Notes: generated from the sequence alone by a model not told the origin. A DNA stretch of 64,000 bases from Nectonema munidae (GCA_030549495.1 JAUIRK010000938.1:441001-505000); one strand, 5' to 3'. Positions 48,559 to 60,643 are shown, counted from the stretch's first letter. Numbers and translations are program-made.

Positions 48559-51500
48559 GTAAAATTTCCAATTGATTCTGGAAAATTAAAAAAAAATCAA
48601 CCCCCGTTAATCTGAGCAGAACTTTGTTATGAATTTCTATATAAAACCATAACTCTAGTAAATCAGCCATTTTCTATTTATTAAAGTAAGAAACATTTTT
48701 TATCTTTCCTGAATTCAAACGTGAAAAGAAAAGAAAAACAATTTTTTTAAAAGGATTCCGAATAATGAAGTCGGGTTTATCGATAGTGGATTGTAACATA
48801 TGCAGTTTTTGTTAAAATATATGTCTTACATTGATAATATTTGAGCCACATTTTAAGATGCTAAAGTAAGCCTATAAAATTGGATAAGACAATAAATGCT
48901 TTGTTAAAAATTCCAAATTCTGATTGGGTTTTTTTAATCTTCTTTCGGATTAACCAGTGTGCCTATAATAGAATGAAATTTTTTAGAAATATCCGAAATT
49001 TTTTATAAACAGTTAATCACATCATTTTCCTTTGGTAATTTCTTTGAATAGTCGTTTCAAAATCACACTAGAATATGATGTACTATTCAATTAGTAAAAA
49101 GCACTAATTATATCATCACTGTGGAACAAATTTTAATTATTTAAAAAAAAAACGCTTGTTAACAAACGTCCAAGTTTTATGTTTTTGGATACGGTGAGTC
49201 TGAATCTGATCTTAATTTTCAATTTCTAGGCGCTGTTTTTTTTTGCTAAAGGTAAATAAGAAAAATCAAAGTAAGATTTCGTTCATTTTTTACCTGTAAA
49301 ACATCCACAAATATAATAAAATTAGTTTGGGGAGGTTTTACAAAGTCCTCTAGGAATTTTTCAGGGTTTAATAATTAATTAGTTTTGCATTAAATTCTGT
49401 AAAATCAAAATTAGTTATAGTATCAATCAGCATACATAAAAACAAAATTTTTGAAAATATCTTAAAATTTTGAACTAAAAATGAAAAAACCTTTCAATTT
49501 TTGAATTCTACACCAAAAACTACTTTAGAAAATTAACTTTACATAACTGCGATTTTTGGCTGTTCTTCAGTGATTATTATTAACCCAAAATTCGCTACCA
49601 CTATTACTAATTTTAAAAAGTTTTGTAAACATAATTTTTCTGTCTAGTGAAAGTGAAAACATTCATATTTTTATGCTACAACATTTGCAAAGACTTTTTC
49701 TTTCGACGCAAACAGGTACATCATGTCAAAGATTGATCTCACGAAGCGTAAGAAAAAGTTATGCGTGTATTTGTTGTGCATAACGGCGTGTGCCACCGTC
49801 TTGGTCCTGATTCCAATGGGCTCCAAGCAACATGTGGCTTCCGAAAGTGTTCCGCTGATGTTTGGTGCAGTTCAGGCGCGTCTCGGCACCACAAACAGCT
49901 TGACCACTGTGCTTCTCATGTACCTCTTCGCTTTCATACTCAGCGCCATCATATATCTCTGTCTGGGCATCAAATACGCCAATCAAATCTCTCCCTCAAC
50001 TGTCATCATAAAAGAGGAAGGATGTCAAGGGTAAGACATGATTTGGTTTTTGGTTTTTGCCGTGCTATAGTTTTTTATTTGACCGTCTAGCTAGACCGTA
50101 TACATTTTTGAGTTTTGAATAACTCAATAATAGAAAAAAAAATTACTACCAGGTCAAGAAAATTTCATAAATCCAATTTTCTTTGATCTACATTTTTACT
50201 ATTCATAAAATACTATACCTTTAGGGGCGCACATCCGGGGGGCGAGGGGGGGGGGCGAAATTGACCTTCGCCCCCCCAATAATTTTATATAAGTAAGAGT
50301 TGCTGCTTGTTTATAAAACATGTATGATGATAGCATAGAAGGAATGCAGACTTTCGAATCAATCAAACATCATGCCAAGCTGCTCTGTGCCCCATGCATC
50401 TTATGCGATATCAGTTTTTGAAAATTTCTCCAATGAAAGGGTCAAGAAAGTATAAATAATGTTGCGCAAGTTTTTTGTTTTAAAATTGTGCCCTTCTATC
50501 AACTTTTTTTGACTACACCACTGCTTCTGTCTAATTTGCATTTAGAGTTTAATTAAAATAGTTTTCAATCGTTACAATTTTATATCAATGAATATTGTTA
50601 GACTCGCGCTAAGAACTTTTTCAACAAAAGTCATTTAATCTTTATCACTACGTTTGCTACATTTTGTAACATTTGAAAACTTTAATTTTTTCAAGTCAAG
50701 AAATTTTTTTCAATACTTATTTTGGAATGAATATTTTGACTATCTATTCAGTTTAAAAGCAAGAATACCCTATTTGCTTAATATTTGAGCAGAGATATTT
50801 TTATAATGTTCGATTCGACTAATTCGATATTCACGATTCGAAGTAACACTGTACATAATCAAATCACTTTTTTTAAGAAAATTTGTTGATTATTATAATA
50901 AAAATATTATATCGAAACAAAATGTTTCAGTTGTTAAAAATGTACTTGATCTATTTATGACAGCTGTCAGAATTTTATTTGTAGACAGAAATATTCAAAA
51001 AAACGCAATGATTTTCTTTTCTCGTATACTTTGATTTATGTTAGTTTGGTCCTTGGACATTTCGCCCCATTATTTTCATAAGACAGTTCGTCCCATGGAC
51101 AATTCGCCCCATTATTTTCATAAGACATTTTGTTTCAAGGACGATTCGCCCAGTTATTTTCATAAGACATTTTGTCTCATGGACAATTCTAAAAAATTAA
51201 GAGATAAATTGATTGATTTGAAATAATTTAATAGAGATAAAATAAACAAGAATATAAATTTTTTTAATAATTTTACACATATAATAAGCAAAGATGGATG
51301 ATACTAATAGCCTATGAGACAATTTGTCAGGGGGCGAAATGTCTGTCGACCGTTATTTAAATAATTTTTTAATTATAAGGGCTAGCTACTTTAACGTTGG
51401 CTTTTGCTGCTTATAAAAACTTGAAAATATCAAATAAACTCTCATTCTTTATGCCTCCTATTATTTTGAAATTATTTTAAGAACAGACGGTTCCATTTTA

Positions 51501-54500
51501 AAATAGTGAAAATTGCTTTATTAGTTTATTTTGTTTCCTTTCTCTCTTATGTTAATTATGTAGCAAATTTTTTAATTTTGAGTGGTGCAGTGGATGTATT
51601 TTCATTGACCAGGCACTGATGTACCGCTTATGTCAAACTATGAACAAATTTGTATCGATGAGGAATCGAATCCAGAGGCTTCCGTGCTATGTCCATCATC
51701 TCAACCAACCTGCCATGCCACCCATAGATAGAGTATGCTGTAGGGGATACGTCAAATTAGTTTTCAAAAAACTTAAGTTATGCACTAAAATTGTTTAATT
51801 TTTGTTGAAGCTCTATAACTTTTTCTGATAGACTTTTTTTCCTTAAAAGTTATTATAAAAGGCAAATCATTGCAAAATGTTAAAAGTTATTTTACTTTTT
51901 GTAGCTTGTATCAATTTAGCTTTTAATCTATTTTTGAATGATGCTGAGTAAAATGAAATAATGCGATCTTAATTTTTTGTCTTATTTTTGTTTGCACAAT
52001 TATAACTTCATTTTATACTCTTGCCCCTGAATCAATCAAATTTTTTCATATAAACATTCCAGGGTGTCTAGTAGACTCTTTGCCTTTAGACCACATTCAC
52101 TCATATAAAACTATCCAACCTTCAGTTATTTGTTTTCTCTATGAATCAAATATCTTTTCATCAATTCCTGTAATGTGCCTGGTAGACTACTTCATTTTTC
52201 AAATGAAAACCCTATTCCACCCCCTAACATTTTTGGATTTTTTTAAACTAGTGTATATTCGATGGTTGTAGGTAAAAATGCCCCCAATTAAAAAGTAGGA
52301 AAAAATGCCCCCTAATTTTTGATTTTCAGGATTTTATATAAATATTTTTATTTGGTACCGTTTTGAAAGGCTAAATTCCTAAAATTTCTTAATCTATAGG
52401 GTTTTTTCTTTATAAAGTTCTTGAAAACAATAGCAAAGTGCATATTTGTGGGAATGTGTTCTTAAAATCAGTTAAAATACAAATTATATTTAGAAAGTGT
52501 TCTGATACACACAAAGTCCAAAAATATTTGCTGTTTTATAAAAAAAATTTTTGTATTTAAAAAATTGTCGTATGCTGAGTTTTTTAGTTTACTTTAATTA
52601 AATTTTAAATGTTTTAAATGAAAAGTTAACTTTTTTTTTTACAAAAAATCTTTATTTGACATATATTTTTTAAAAATTTTAATTAATAATTTTTTGAAAT
52701 TTTTGTGTTGGGGCATTTTTTCCTAATTTAAATTGGGGCATTTTTACTAGGGGCATTTTTTCCTACTTTTTAATTGGGGCATTTTTTCTTACTTTTTAAT
52801 TGGGGGCATTTTTTCCTACTTTTTAATTGGGGGCATTTTTTCCGGGGGCATTTTTTCTGCGCACTATATTCGATATGTAAATTTAATTAAAATATTTTCG
52901 CTGGAAGTATAGTATTTAAATTCACTAATTTTGTAAAAAAAAATATAATGTAGTCTTATAAATTTAGGACTTTAGGGTATGCGCTGAATACACTCTATTT
53001 TAAAGGATATTTGGTCTCCCGTGGTATTTCCAGACCACTAATTTTGAAAATTGCAAGAAAAAAATTTCGCCCCCCCAATAATTTTGAGGATGTGCGCGCC
53101 TGTATACCTTATATGAGAATTTGATTAATTCATTTGTCACCTTCATAATTTTCTTTATTTCTTTGTAATGTTTATCAAATGCAGCATAAATATAATTCCT
53201 TGTCCATTGTTCTCATTCCTTTTTGCGTCACTTTGGAAAAGCACATATGTTTACTTTCAATGAAATCCCAAACTATTATATTTTTTTCAAATATCTGAAT
53301 ATATTAAGTACGGACAACAAAAGTGACTTTCATTTCTTGCAAAAATTAATCTAGCGACTTCAAAAAATTTATTTGTTTGCTTTATCAAATTAATTGGTAA
53401 TATCATGAAATACTTTAAAGTTTGCATACCCTATAAATTCGCATACATAGATCTCATCTTCAAATTCGCTATTCCTATAAGTCGACAAAGCAAACGCATC
53501 TTTCTTAGTTAAACTGGAAGAATCTTTATTTCAACTCATTTTTCCAGATCTACCATCAAATAAAAGATCTTGAGAAGAAATCTTCACTTTCTTAAAGAAA
53601 AATTCTTCTCGCATACTAAGCCACCTTCTTCATTTTGTAAAGACTGAGTTTGAAGAAAATTGAAAGAGTAAAATGTGTGCTTTCTCTTTTGATTTGTGCT
53701 TCCCTTTCCACATTGTTCATCTTTTCTTTCTTTCAGCGAGCAGTTTTTCCAAAATGGCGAAACAAGACACATAAAATAATCTTTAGCTTTTTCACTTTTC
53801 TCATATTACCTCTCTAGCTCCTTGATTTAATGCGATCAAGTTTTGTTCCACAACGGAGGAGAGACGAAGTTCTTTACATATGCCCAATATGTTCGATTCA
53901 ACTAATTATAAAAATGAAACCATTTTTGTTAGCCTTTCAAGTCATCAATTTATAAAAGTCCGTTTCTCAAAGATGTTGAAAGGTACCATCATCGAGGAGG
54001 CATAATTGCGCCGCTTGTATCGAACTATGGGAAAGCAGGCTTGATGCGGGATCGAACCTAAGACCTTAAGTTATCGAATCCAGCATCTAACCAACTCTAC
54101 TCACGTTTCGTATTTTTTTTTTATTTTTTTTTAATTTTTTATTTATTTTAGAAAAAAGAATTATAAAAATAATCTGAAATATAAAAAGAAGGTGGAGCAA
54201 ACCAATTAGGTTTCTTAATATGCAATTCTTAGTATGCATTTCTTAATTTCAAATTTTTATACCAAATATGCGAATCTTAGCAAAGACTTAAGGAAACCTT
54301 TCCAATTTAAAAGATTTATATATATATATATATTGTTCTGATTTTAAATTAAATATTTGCATATTTTTCCTCATTCGTGCTACTATCTTTTCGGATCAAT
54401 ACAAATTTTTTGAAAGAGTTTTGATTTGGTTCTGCCAAAATCTAAATGTGATCTTAATTTGTGCTTTTGATCGCACTTAAATAAAATGCAAAGTATAATT

Positions 54501-54995
54501 ATCCGCAAAGCGAAGCGATTAAAATGAGACTATTACACTTTGAAGACTAGATCGTCAATAATAGTCAACACTTCAGCTTTTGGGCGATCTGTCGACAATA
54601 GCATTTTCCGTTTTATACATTTGTTTAGTGACGAAGCTCATGCAAAAAGTGAAAAAGCGAATTCAAATGCCGTCACAAACACTCAGCCAAATAACCAAGC
54701 CAACGCCAACTACTCCAATTTCAAAATGGCGCCTAGCCCAAACCCCCAAGCACAGAAGATTTCCAACAAGAGAATGAGTCAAGCGTTTGCCCTGCTAACC
54801 TTCACTTTCTTTCTCCTTTGGCTTCCATACTCCCTCATTCAAGTCGCTCTCATCTTTGCAGTTGATGATCCCCTACTGAATGCTTTCGAGATTTGCACAT
54901 TTTACATTGGATACTCTCAACATGTGGTCAGTTTGATTCTCTTCATGCTGAAATTATCATTCCTCAGATCTCAACTGTGGAGACTTTTGTGTTGA
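48224..54995 (+). CDS. Divergent rhodopsin-like GPCR (whole gene, 3 exons)
   Basis: A seven-transmembrane receptor-like protein of 338 residues from exons 48224-48558, 49716-50030 and 54629-54995 (335+315+367 nt, in frame). Membrane segments: TM1 around SLLIVITNCIFVLVFL, TM2 around YICVYLCALGVTNGIL, TM3 ending LLFISFQRYIMSKI, TM4 YLLCITACATVLVLI, TM5 VLLMYLFAFILSAIIYL, TM6 FALLTFTFFLLWLPYSLI, TM7 around YSQHVVSLILFMLKL. FQRY stands where DRY is usual, and LWLPY matches the TM6 CWxP motif. The TM3/loop-2 cysteines and NPxxY are missing. The third loop is Asn/Gln-rich. The ligand is unknown; peptide-receptor affinity is only a guess. ATG at 48224 is the first in frame after an acceptor-like site. 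Confidence 0.85.
48559..49715. other. GPCR intron 1, nothing recognised
   Basis: AT-rich, with no element ends or ORFs. Confidence 0.5.
49716..50030 (+). CDS. GPCR exon 2 (TM4-TM5)
   Basis: Completes the Arg codon and reads YIMSKIDLTKRKKKL to STVIIKEEGCQ. The acceptor is GCAAACAG and the donor is GG|GTAAGA, leaving phase 2. Confidence 0.87.
51048..51351. mobile_element. MITE with internal 42-bp tandem repeats, copy 1
   Basis: The ends GGTCCTTGGACATTTCGCCC and (reversed) GGTCGACAGACATTTCGCCC form inverted repeats. About three 42-bp units built on TTCGCCCCATTATTTTCATA follow the left end. The flanks GTTAGTTT and GTTATTTA are an imperfect 8-bp duplication. The + strand 62-codon frame across it is only the repeat translated. 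Confidence 0.78.
51600..51725 (-). repeat. tRNA-derived SINE, copy 6
   Basis: On the minus strand GGCATGGCAGGTTGGTTGAG, B-box-like GGATTCGATTCC and body CATAGTTTGACATAAGCGGT: the SINE family of 34870 and 53958, diverged. Confidence 0.65.
52264..52864. mobile_element. MITE with 27-bp tandem repeats and 10-bp target duplication
   Basis: TATATTCGAT is repeated at 52254-52263 and 52865-52874. The left part holds ATGCCCCCAATTAAAAAGTA; the right part (about 52707-52855) holds several copies of the reverse unit GGGGGCATTTTTTCCTAC. So one arm is tandemly expanded. The outermost few bases match poorly. The long duplication suggests a MULE-type element. Confidence 0.75.
53958..54110 (-). repeat. tRNA-derived SINE, copy 4 (longest)
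   Basis: On the minus strand CGTGAGTAGAGTTGGTTAG, B-box GGTTCGATCCCGCATC, body CATAGTTCGATACAAGCGGC and tail GATGATGGTACCTTTCAACA. It serves as the reference copy for the family here. Confidence 0.8.
54629..54995 (+). CDS. GPCR exon 3 (loop 3, TM6, TM7)
   Basis: The acceptor TTTGTTTAG is followed by T, completing a Gly codon, then DEAHAKSEKANSNAVTN to FLRSQLWRLLC and TGA. It contains TM6 with LWLPY and TM7. The C-terminal tail is very short. Confidence 0.87.
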
Positions 54996-54998
54996 AGG

Positions 54999-55004
54999 AA
55001 TAAA
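54999..55004 (+). terminator. Polyadenylation signal AATAAA of the GPCR
   Basis: AATAAA begins three bases after the stop codon. If used, the 3' untranslated region is extremely short. Confidence 0.5.
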
Positions 55005-55738
55005 TTTTTTTCAAAATCTTCTGGCATATATAAGGCAAACCCCAATGAATCGGAGGTCATTTGCAAAAAAACTACAAAATAAAATTGTCCAAATTTTGCA
55101 TAGATAGGTTTCTATAGTTATATGTATATTTCAGATCTCCAAATTTGTTCAAAATTTTCTTATAGTTTTCAAGTAATAATAATTAGCGTAAAACTAAAGA
55201 TATTCACTCATCAGGTCTATATACAAAATTTTACTACTCATCAGAACTTTTTGCACCTTTAGATCCTTTGGCTATATATTATACTTTCATCCTAGCTATC
55301 ATACACCCCACGTATACGCACCAGCGAAACCTAGTGATGCCGTTGCAAAATGTGCATATTCATGAAAGAGTCTTTGGTCTATAACGACTTCTATCTATGT
55401 ACTATTCAATGCTAGCTTTTTAGTTCAAATTTTATACGTCTATTATTTTTTTATTTTTATTTATAACTTTTTTTGTTTCTTGACCGTTTGAGACAAGCGA
55501 CATTTCAAATTAGAGCTCTAACCAAGCTTAAATTTTCATGAAACATCAAAAATGCCATTTTCCGGCTTTTTAAACATTATTCTATTATTATTTTTAAAAG
55601 TTTAAATATCAAAAAATGTATGCGCTGGTATTGTTTCTTCTCTCAATCAAATACAAACAAATTTTACAAATGATTTTTTTGAAACCTTAGAGTTGCCAAA
55701 TTTAAGACCTTTTAAGAATGATATGATATTGTTAAATT

Positions 55739-55932
55739 GGTCGACAGACATTTCGCCCCATAGACATCTCTTAATTTTTTAGAATTTTTAGAATTGTCCA
55801 TGAGACGAACTGTCTTATGAAAATAATGGGGCGAATTGTCCATGGGGTGAACTGTCCTATGAAAATAATGGGGCGAATTGTCCATGGGACGAACTGTCTT
55901 ATGAAAATAATGGGGCGAAATGTCCGAGGACC
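55739..55932. mobile_element. MITE with internal 42-bp tandem repeats, copy 2
   Basis: GTTAAATT is repeated perfectly at 55731-55738 and 55933-55940. The ends GGTCGACAGACATTTCGCCC and (reversed) GGTCCTCGGACATTTCGCCC match copy 1 at 51048 in opposite orientation. Three 42-bp units with AATGGGGCGAATTGTCCATG lie inside. It is 194 bp. Confidence 0.88.
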
Positions 55933-57742
55933 GTTAAATTTAGTTGCATAGAATACCATTTTTATCGAAGGAATTTTTGTAACTTTAAGAATGTTTTTTA
56001 AATTGAATAATAGTAAACAAATTATGTTTAATAAATATTTTTCTTCTTTAGACGATAATATAAAAAGTTTTCTATTCTTGGCAATTAATTTCAAATATAT
56101 ATTTTTTAGTATTAGTATATGTTAGTTATTTTGACAATACAATTTATGAAAAAGAAATTTAAGTATATTAAAATTTTTAGGATTGAGATATATTAGTTTT
56201 TTTGAGAAGGAATTTTTACCAAACTTTAAACTTTAGATTTTCTCGAAAAACTTCAGGAAAATTTTTATGATTTTTCAAGTTTTTTCATAATAACCAAATG
56301 GTGCCCAGAATTAAAAGTATATTTTAATGTTTGGACGTTTTTGAAAAATAATGAATACAACTTCAAGAAGACTTACACCTATACTTTTATTATTTCCAAT
56401 GATGTGTTTTAAGGAGATGGTACAAGAAAATTTCAAGATTGCAAATTAAACTTTGTATAGAAGTTGGGGATGTCTTTTTGATGTCTTGTGAACTTGAAAA
56501 AGGAGTTTAAATTTGGTTTTTTGGATATTTTGATCACAGGTATCATGAAAAGTTCTGTTTTTGAGAATGAAGTTAAACAAAATTTTAAAGATTTTGTTTT
56601 GAATTAAATTTTTAAAAAATATCAAATCTTTATAGGCTATTTATTTACACACATAACCACATAGTGGGTAGAACTATGGCGCCATTTTTATGTATGCTCC
56701 ATTGTGAAAAACTATTAATTTCTACAAATTTATGAACAAATTTTTTTTTTAAATTCTTTAGCCTTTGTGTGTTTAAAGGAGATGATGTTAATTTTAAGGA
56801 GACATACATTAAAGTTAATTAGCATTTGTGTGTTTTGAAGAGTTGCGCTATTTATTCAAGGGATGCCTGCAACAAGCTTAGAAGTGTATTTGAAAAAAAT
56901 TTTTTGATTAAATTGTATCTTTTTCAAAAGTTATAATTAAAAAAAAACCTTTATAAAATAAAAAAAATAATAAAGGAAACCTTTTATTTCTTTTTTATTA
57001 AGATAAAAGTATTCTCAAATAGTTGTAGCAGAGAATTTGATACTTTTTGATCATGTCTTTCTCTATTTTAGTATAAAATTACAAAAAAAAAATTTACCAA
57101 TATAAAAGATAAAAGAGATACTTTTTAAATTAAAAAATAAAAGTATCCCTAAATAGTTGTATTGATTAGATACTTTTCATATGAAAAACATTTAGTTAAA
57201 CACTTAAAACTAAAAAAATTCTCTAAGAACTGTAAAATTAAAAATTACTGCAAACCGATTTTTAAACTTTAATTCAAAAATAAAAATTTTTTGAACTACA
57301 CTATTTTAAAATTTAATCCATCTATAAATAGCTAAAAAGTTTGAAATAAAGGCATTTTTGTTTTTACTTATTTGACATCTCGATGTATAGACTAATATCC
57401 CTTTGCCTTTCTCCTACCAATTTTGAATGTTTTAAATGCTCATTGTTTCTCAATGCCAACTTGAAAAGTTCCAATTTTGAAAGTTTTTCCTTATTTTCTT
57501 GCTATAAATTTCTTATTCGTGACATCAGAGGTATTACTGAAACGACAAATGGCATAAGAAAAAGATTGACAATTAAATGTTATGCTGACTAATTTACTTT
57601 CCTAACATACTTACTTTATTTACTAATATATTTCTTCTTCTTTTTCTTCTTCTTCTACCTTTCATATATTTATAAACTTTTTTTGAGAAAATTGTGAAAA
57701 AAGTTTAATAAGTCAAAGCAAAAATATTTAATTTAATATAAC

Positions 57743-57822
57743 TGAGCCTCATTGGTTGCTTGGGTATTTAACTCTCAGTTTAACAGTGAAAGGTCAAGGG
57801 TTCGATCGCCAAGTCTGCCGAC
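57743..57822 (+). repeat. tRNA-like fragment
   Basis: TGAGCCTCATTGGTTGCTTG (A-box-like) and GGGTTCGATCGCC (B-box) about 50 bases apart. There is no closing acceptor stem. Probably a SINE head or tRNA relic, of a family other than the six minus-strand copies. Confidence 0.45.
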
Positions 57823-59656
57823 TCTTAATAAAAAGAAAATCACAAAAATTGATTAATCCTCTTTAAGCATAATAATGCGTGCATATAATAGCCTTAGGAC
57901 TTAAAATGCTTGGATGTCCATAATTTGCTTCAATATATCTCCAAAAAATTGAAGCTAAATAAATTTCCTTTGAAAGAAATTCAATTTTTTTTTTCAAGTA
58001 TCAATTTATTGAAAAATGGATAATGGATATGTTATAAAAAACGTATTATTTACTTTTATATAAAAAAATATTTAATACAATTTCCAATAAATGTAAGCCA
58101 TAATATCGCATCATATCATAAAGCACTGATCAAATTTGATTATAGGAGAGACCAGATGTGTCCCCGAAACTTCCCTTTCCCGGGGCGGAATCTTTTCTCT
58201 ATTCCCCCTTATGAGGGAAGAAAAAATGTCGGGGTATTGAAACGGAGAGTGCTGATTCTACATACTAGCATAAAATTAAAAAAAAGTTCTTGGTTGAAAC
58301 TTGTCCAAAAAAGGCCAGCTACAAAAATAATGTGAGAAAAAGAATTTTGTACTTCTAAAATGACGGATATATGCACGATGTAAAAAAAGGATGAATCATA
58401 TTCTTACCCAACAGCAGTCGAAAAGAAAGAGTTCCGAGAAGAATCCAGAAAATTTTCTAGCTATTCCAAATATCACATCAAAAATCTGAACGAATTTTTA
58501 GTCTAAGAGCAAGAAAACTTTGCTACAAAAAAAAGAAATAATTTAAATCCAGAAAAGGTAGAAAACTTGCTTATTTTTATTGTTCACTGGAAAGGCAATT
58601 ATAATTTGATTCAAGAATATTCTGAATAAATTTCTTTTCTCGGTTGAATTTATATTGGATATAAATTTGCAAAGTTTCTTTTATGAAAGAAGATATAAAA
58701 TGACCTCATTTAAAAATTTTGTCCTCAACCCGAAATCAAATATCTGCAAATATCAAATATCCGAAATCTAAAATTCTTCGTGTATCCGATTTTAGTCTGT
58801 AATTCTTAGATATGAGAAATGCCATTTTTCTTCCTTTTTCCTATACCTCCCAACTTTTCACTTTCTTGATTCACAAAAGTAAAAAAGCTAAATCCTTATA
58901 TCCAAGACCGTGTTGTAAGAAAACATAAACTACCACACATTTATCTCAAAGAAACTGCATTTTCTTTCATCAACTCTGAACTTTTTCAGATTCTGGGTAA
59001 TAGAGATGGTTAATTTTGGGATGAGATGTATCTAATTTTGAAAAGAAAAGTTGACTTTTTTTATGAGTTCAAAGTGGTGCAGATATTCTGAAATATATTT
59101 GATCTTTTTCCTAAAATAACAGAATTCTCCATGTGACTTCTCTGAGCTTCCTTCTCTTCACGGACTCTTTTTGGGTAACGTTGTTTACGGACCATATGCG
59201 CATTTTAATTGCTTTTAATTGCCTTATGGCAATTCTCAATTCACTCTTGTGCACTTTCCCAAAAATAAAACGAACTAGATTCTTTTGAAAAGTGAAAAAA
59301 AGACTTGTTAAAGCGAAAAGGTAGACTATGTAATATATACTTTAAAACTAAAAGGATGGATAACTTACTTTAGCCTTAATGTGGAAATTATAATGTTTTT
59401 TATCTTAGGAAATGTCTCTTTCTTGAATTCAACCGCTATACTTTTGTTTTGATTGTGTAACTTTAATGATAAAAATTAGGCAAAGATTTATACAGGTATA
59501 TAACTTAGCCATCTTCATGGACAAACTTTCTGTTCACATACTAATAGTTATAATCTTTGAATATTCCTCACGTTATATTTTAGTTTTCCCTGAAGAACAT
59601 ATGTTATACTGTCAATCAAAACTTTAACGAATCATGGAGGAAAAATGAAAGCGAGG

Positions 59657-59662
59657 TTTATT
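59657..59662 (-). terminator. Polyadenylation signal AATAAA of the minus-strand GPCR
   Basis: TTTATT on the + strand, AATAAA on the minus strand, about 67 bases after the stop codon of the receptor gene. Confidence 0.5.
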
Positions 59663-59728
59663 TTAAAATTTGCAAACAATAAAATGCATAATTTCTTCGA
59701 AGAACACTTTAAAATGTTTACATGTTTT

Positions 59729-60643
59729 TTATACGCTATTATTTCCATCTCTAGGCGGCCATCTTCGAACAAGGTATAGAAGGGGGAGGAGGGCGTTAGC
59801 AGAAATGGCCAAAATCTGAAACTCCAAATGATGTCTAAGAATCCATTTCGAAGTATTATTTTTGAGGGGATAAGACAGGTCTGAAAGAATTGAGGGTAGG
59901 TACAGAATCGCAAATGCGAGGGAAAGAGAGGAAAAGAAGATTTGATCTCGTCTGCTACACGCTTTCTTTTCAAAATCTCGTAAAATCGTCTTGCCCGACA
60001 GGATGATAGAATTTATGGTGTAGAGGGAAAGGTAGAGATTGAGGAACCAGGGAATAATTTGGTAGAACAACTTTGCGAGATAGTAATTAACAAAGGAGAT
60101 GGTAGTGAAGGTTTTGGGCTCGCCACGATACACACACAAAGTCACGTGAGCACACGTGTAGATGCGTAGAAACAGTCTTTCCGTGAATTGGATTGGCTGC
60201 GTCATCCCAGCCGAGATGAGGATGACGAATAGGATGAGCGCATTCTCATAATTCGTCTTCACCCATCTCATGAACTTGATGTTCACAGTATCCATCGTGA
60301 TGATGGCGATGGCAAGAAAGTTGTTTGTGTTCAAGAAGTTTTGTAGGTAATAGTGAAAATATGTCATGTACGTTTGCCATAGAAATGAAGAGTAAACGCG
60401 AAACGAGAAGCACTTCAGCATAACATTGGCGTACTTGCCAAAGATTTCTAGAAGAATGCGGAAGAAATTGGAAGTGAGAAGGAAGAGCTCTAATCTCGAG
60501 ATCCTGGGAACACATCTCTGCCTCTCTGCCGCAATCAAGAGCATGCCATATGTGAGTAGAGAGATGACGTTTATTGGAAGTGAAGTTAGTATGTAAGAGC
60601 TTCGGCAGTTTGTTCTTGTCACATTCTTTTTCAACACCAACAT
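59729..60643 (-). CDS. Divergent GPCR-like 7TM protein, uninterrupted ORF
   Basis: A 304-residue single-frame protein with seven hydrophobic segments. TM1 is around SLPINVISLLTYGMLLIA, TM2 RLELFLLTSNFFRILL, TM3 ending FLAIAIITMDTVNIKFMRW, TM4 ALILFVILISAGM, TM5 LFYQIIPWFLNLYLSLY, TM6 FFSSLSLAFAILYLPSIL, TM7 ILAISANALLPLLYLV. MDTV stands at the DRY position; NALLPLLY resembles NPxxY. The second extracellular loop has CAHVTLC. This is the class A plan, strongly diverged, with unknown ligand. It is unrelated at a glance to the receptor at 48 kb. ATG at 60643 is the first in frame; an acceptor-like TTACTTTACAG about 90 bases upstream suggests a further 5' exon. Confidence 0.82.
   Translation of the reverse strand: MLVLKKNVTRTNCRSSYILTSLPINVISLLTYGMLLIAAERQRCVPRISRLELFLLTSNFFRILLEIFGKYANVMLKCFSFRVYSSFLWQTYMTYFHYYLQNFLNTNNFLAIAIITMDTVNIKFMRWVKTNYENALILFVILISAGMTQPIQFTERLFLRIYTCAHVTLCVYRGEPKTFTTISFVNYYLAKLFYQIIPWFLNLYLSLYTINSIILSGKTILRDFEKKACSRRDQIFFSSLSLAFAILYLPSILSDLSYPLKNNTSKWILRHHLEFQILAISANALLPLLYLVRRWPPRDGNNSV

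Larger units (their letters stand above)
50222..53102. mobile_element. hAT-type element, 2.88 kb, in GPCR intron 2, carrying nested MITEs
   Basis: TATACCTT is repeated at 50214-50221 and 53103-53110. The ends TAGGGGCGCACATCC and (reversed) CAGGCGCGCACATCC match at 13 of 15 positions. Both ends also contain CGCCCCCCCAATAATTTT. An 8-bp duplication fits the hAT superfamily. No transposase is visible. Inside lie MITEs at 51048 and 52264 and a SINE at 51600, so it is older than those. Confidence 0.8.
55010..59640. other. Intergenic region
   Basis: AT-rich with no supported gene. It contains a MITE at 55739, a tRNA-like fragment at 57743 and a short GC-rich patch at about 58150-58230 (ACTTCCCTTTCCCGGGGCGG) of unknown origin. 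Confidence 0.45.

Noticed and set aside
51038-51226. A 62-codon ORF with repeated SPHYFHKT units
   Set aside because: It is the translation of the 42-bp tandem repeat of a MITE; the second copy at 55.8 kb shows the same DNA unit in reverse without selection for frame.
54580-54777. A frame upstream of GPCR exon 3 that looks like a TM5 helix (STIAFSVLYICLVTKLMQK)
   Set aside because: TM5 is already encoded at the end of exon 2, and the acceptor at 54628 joins exon 3 in the correct phase in the other frame, making a complete 7TM protein.
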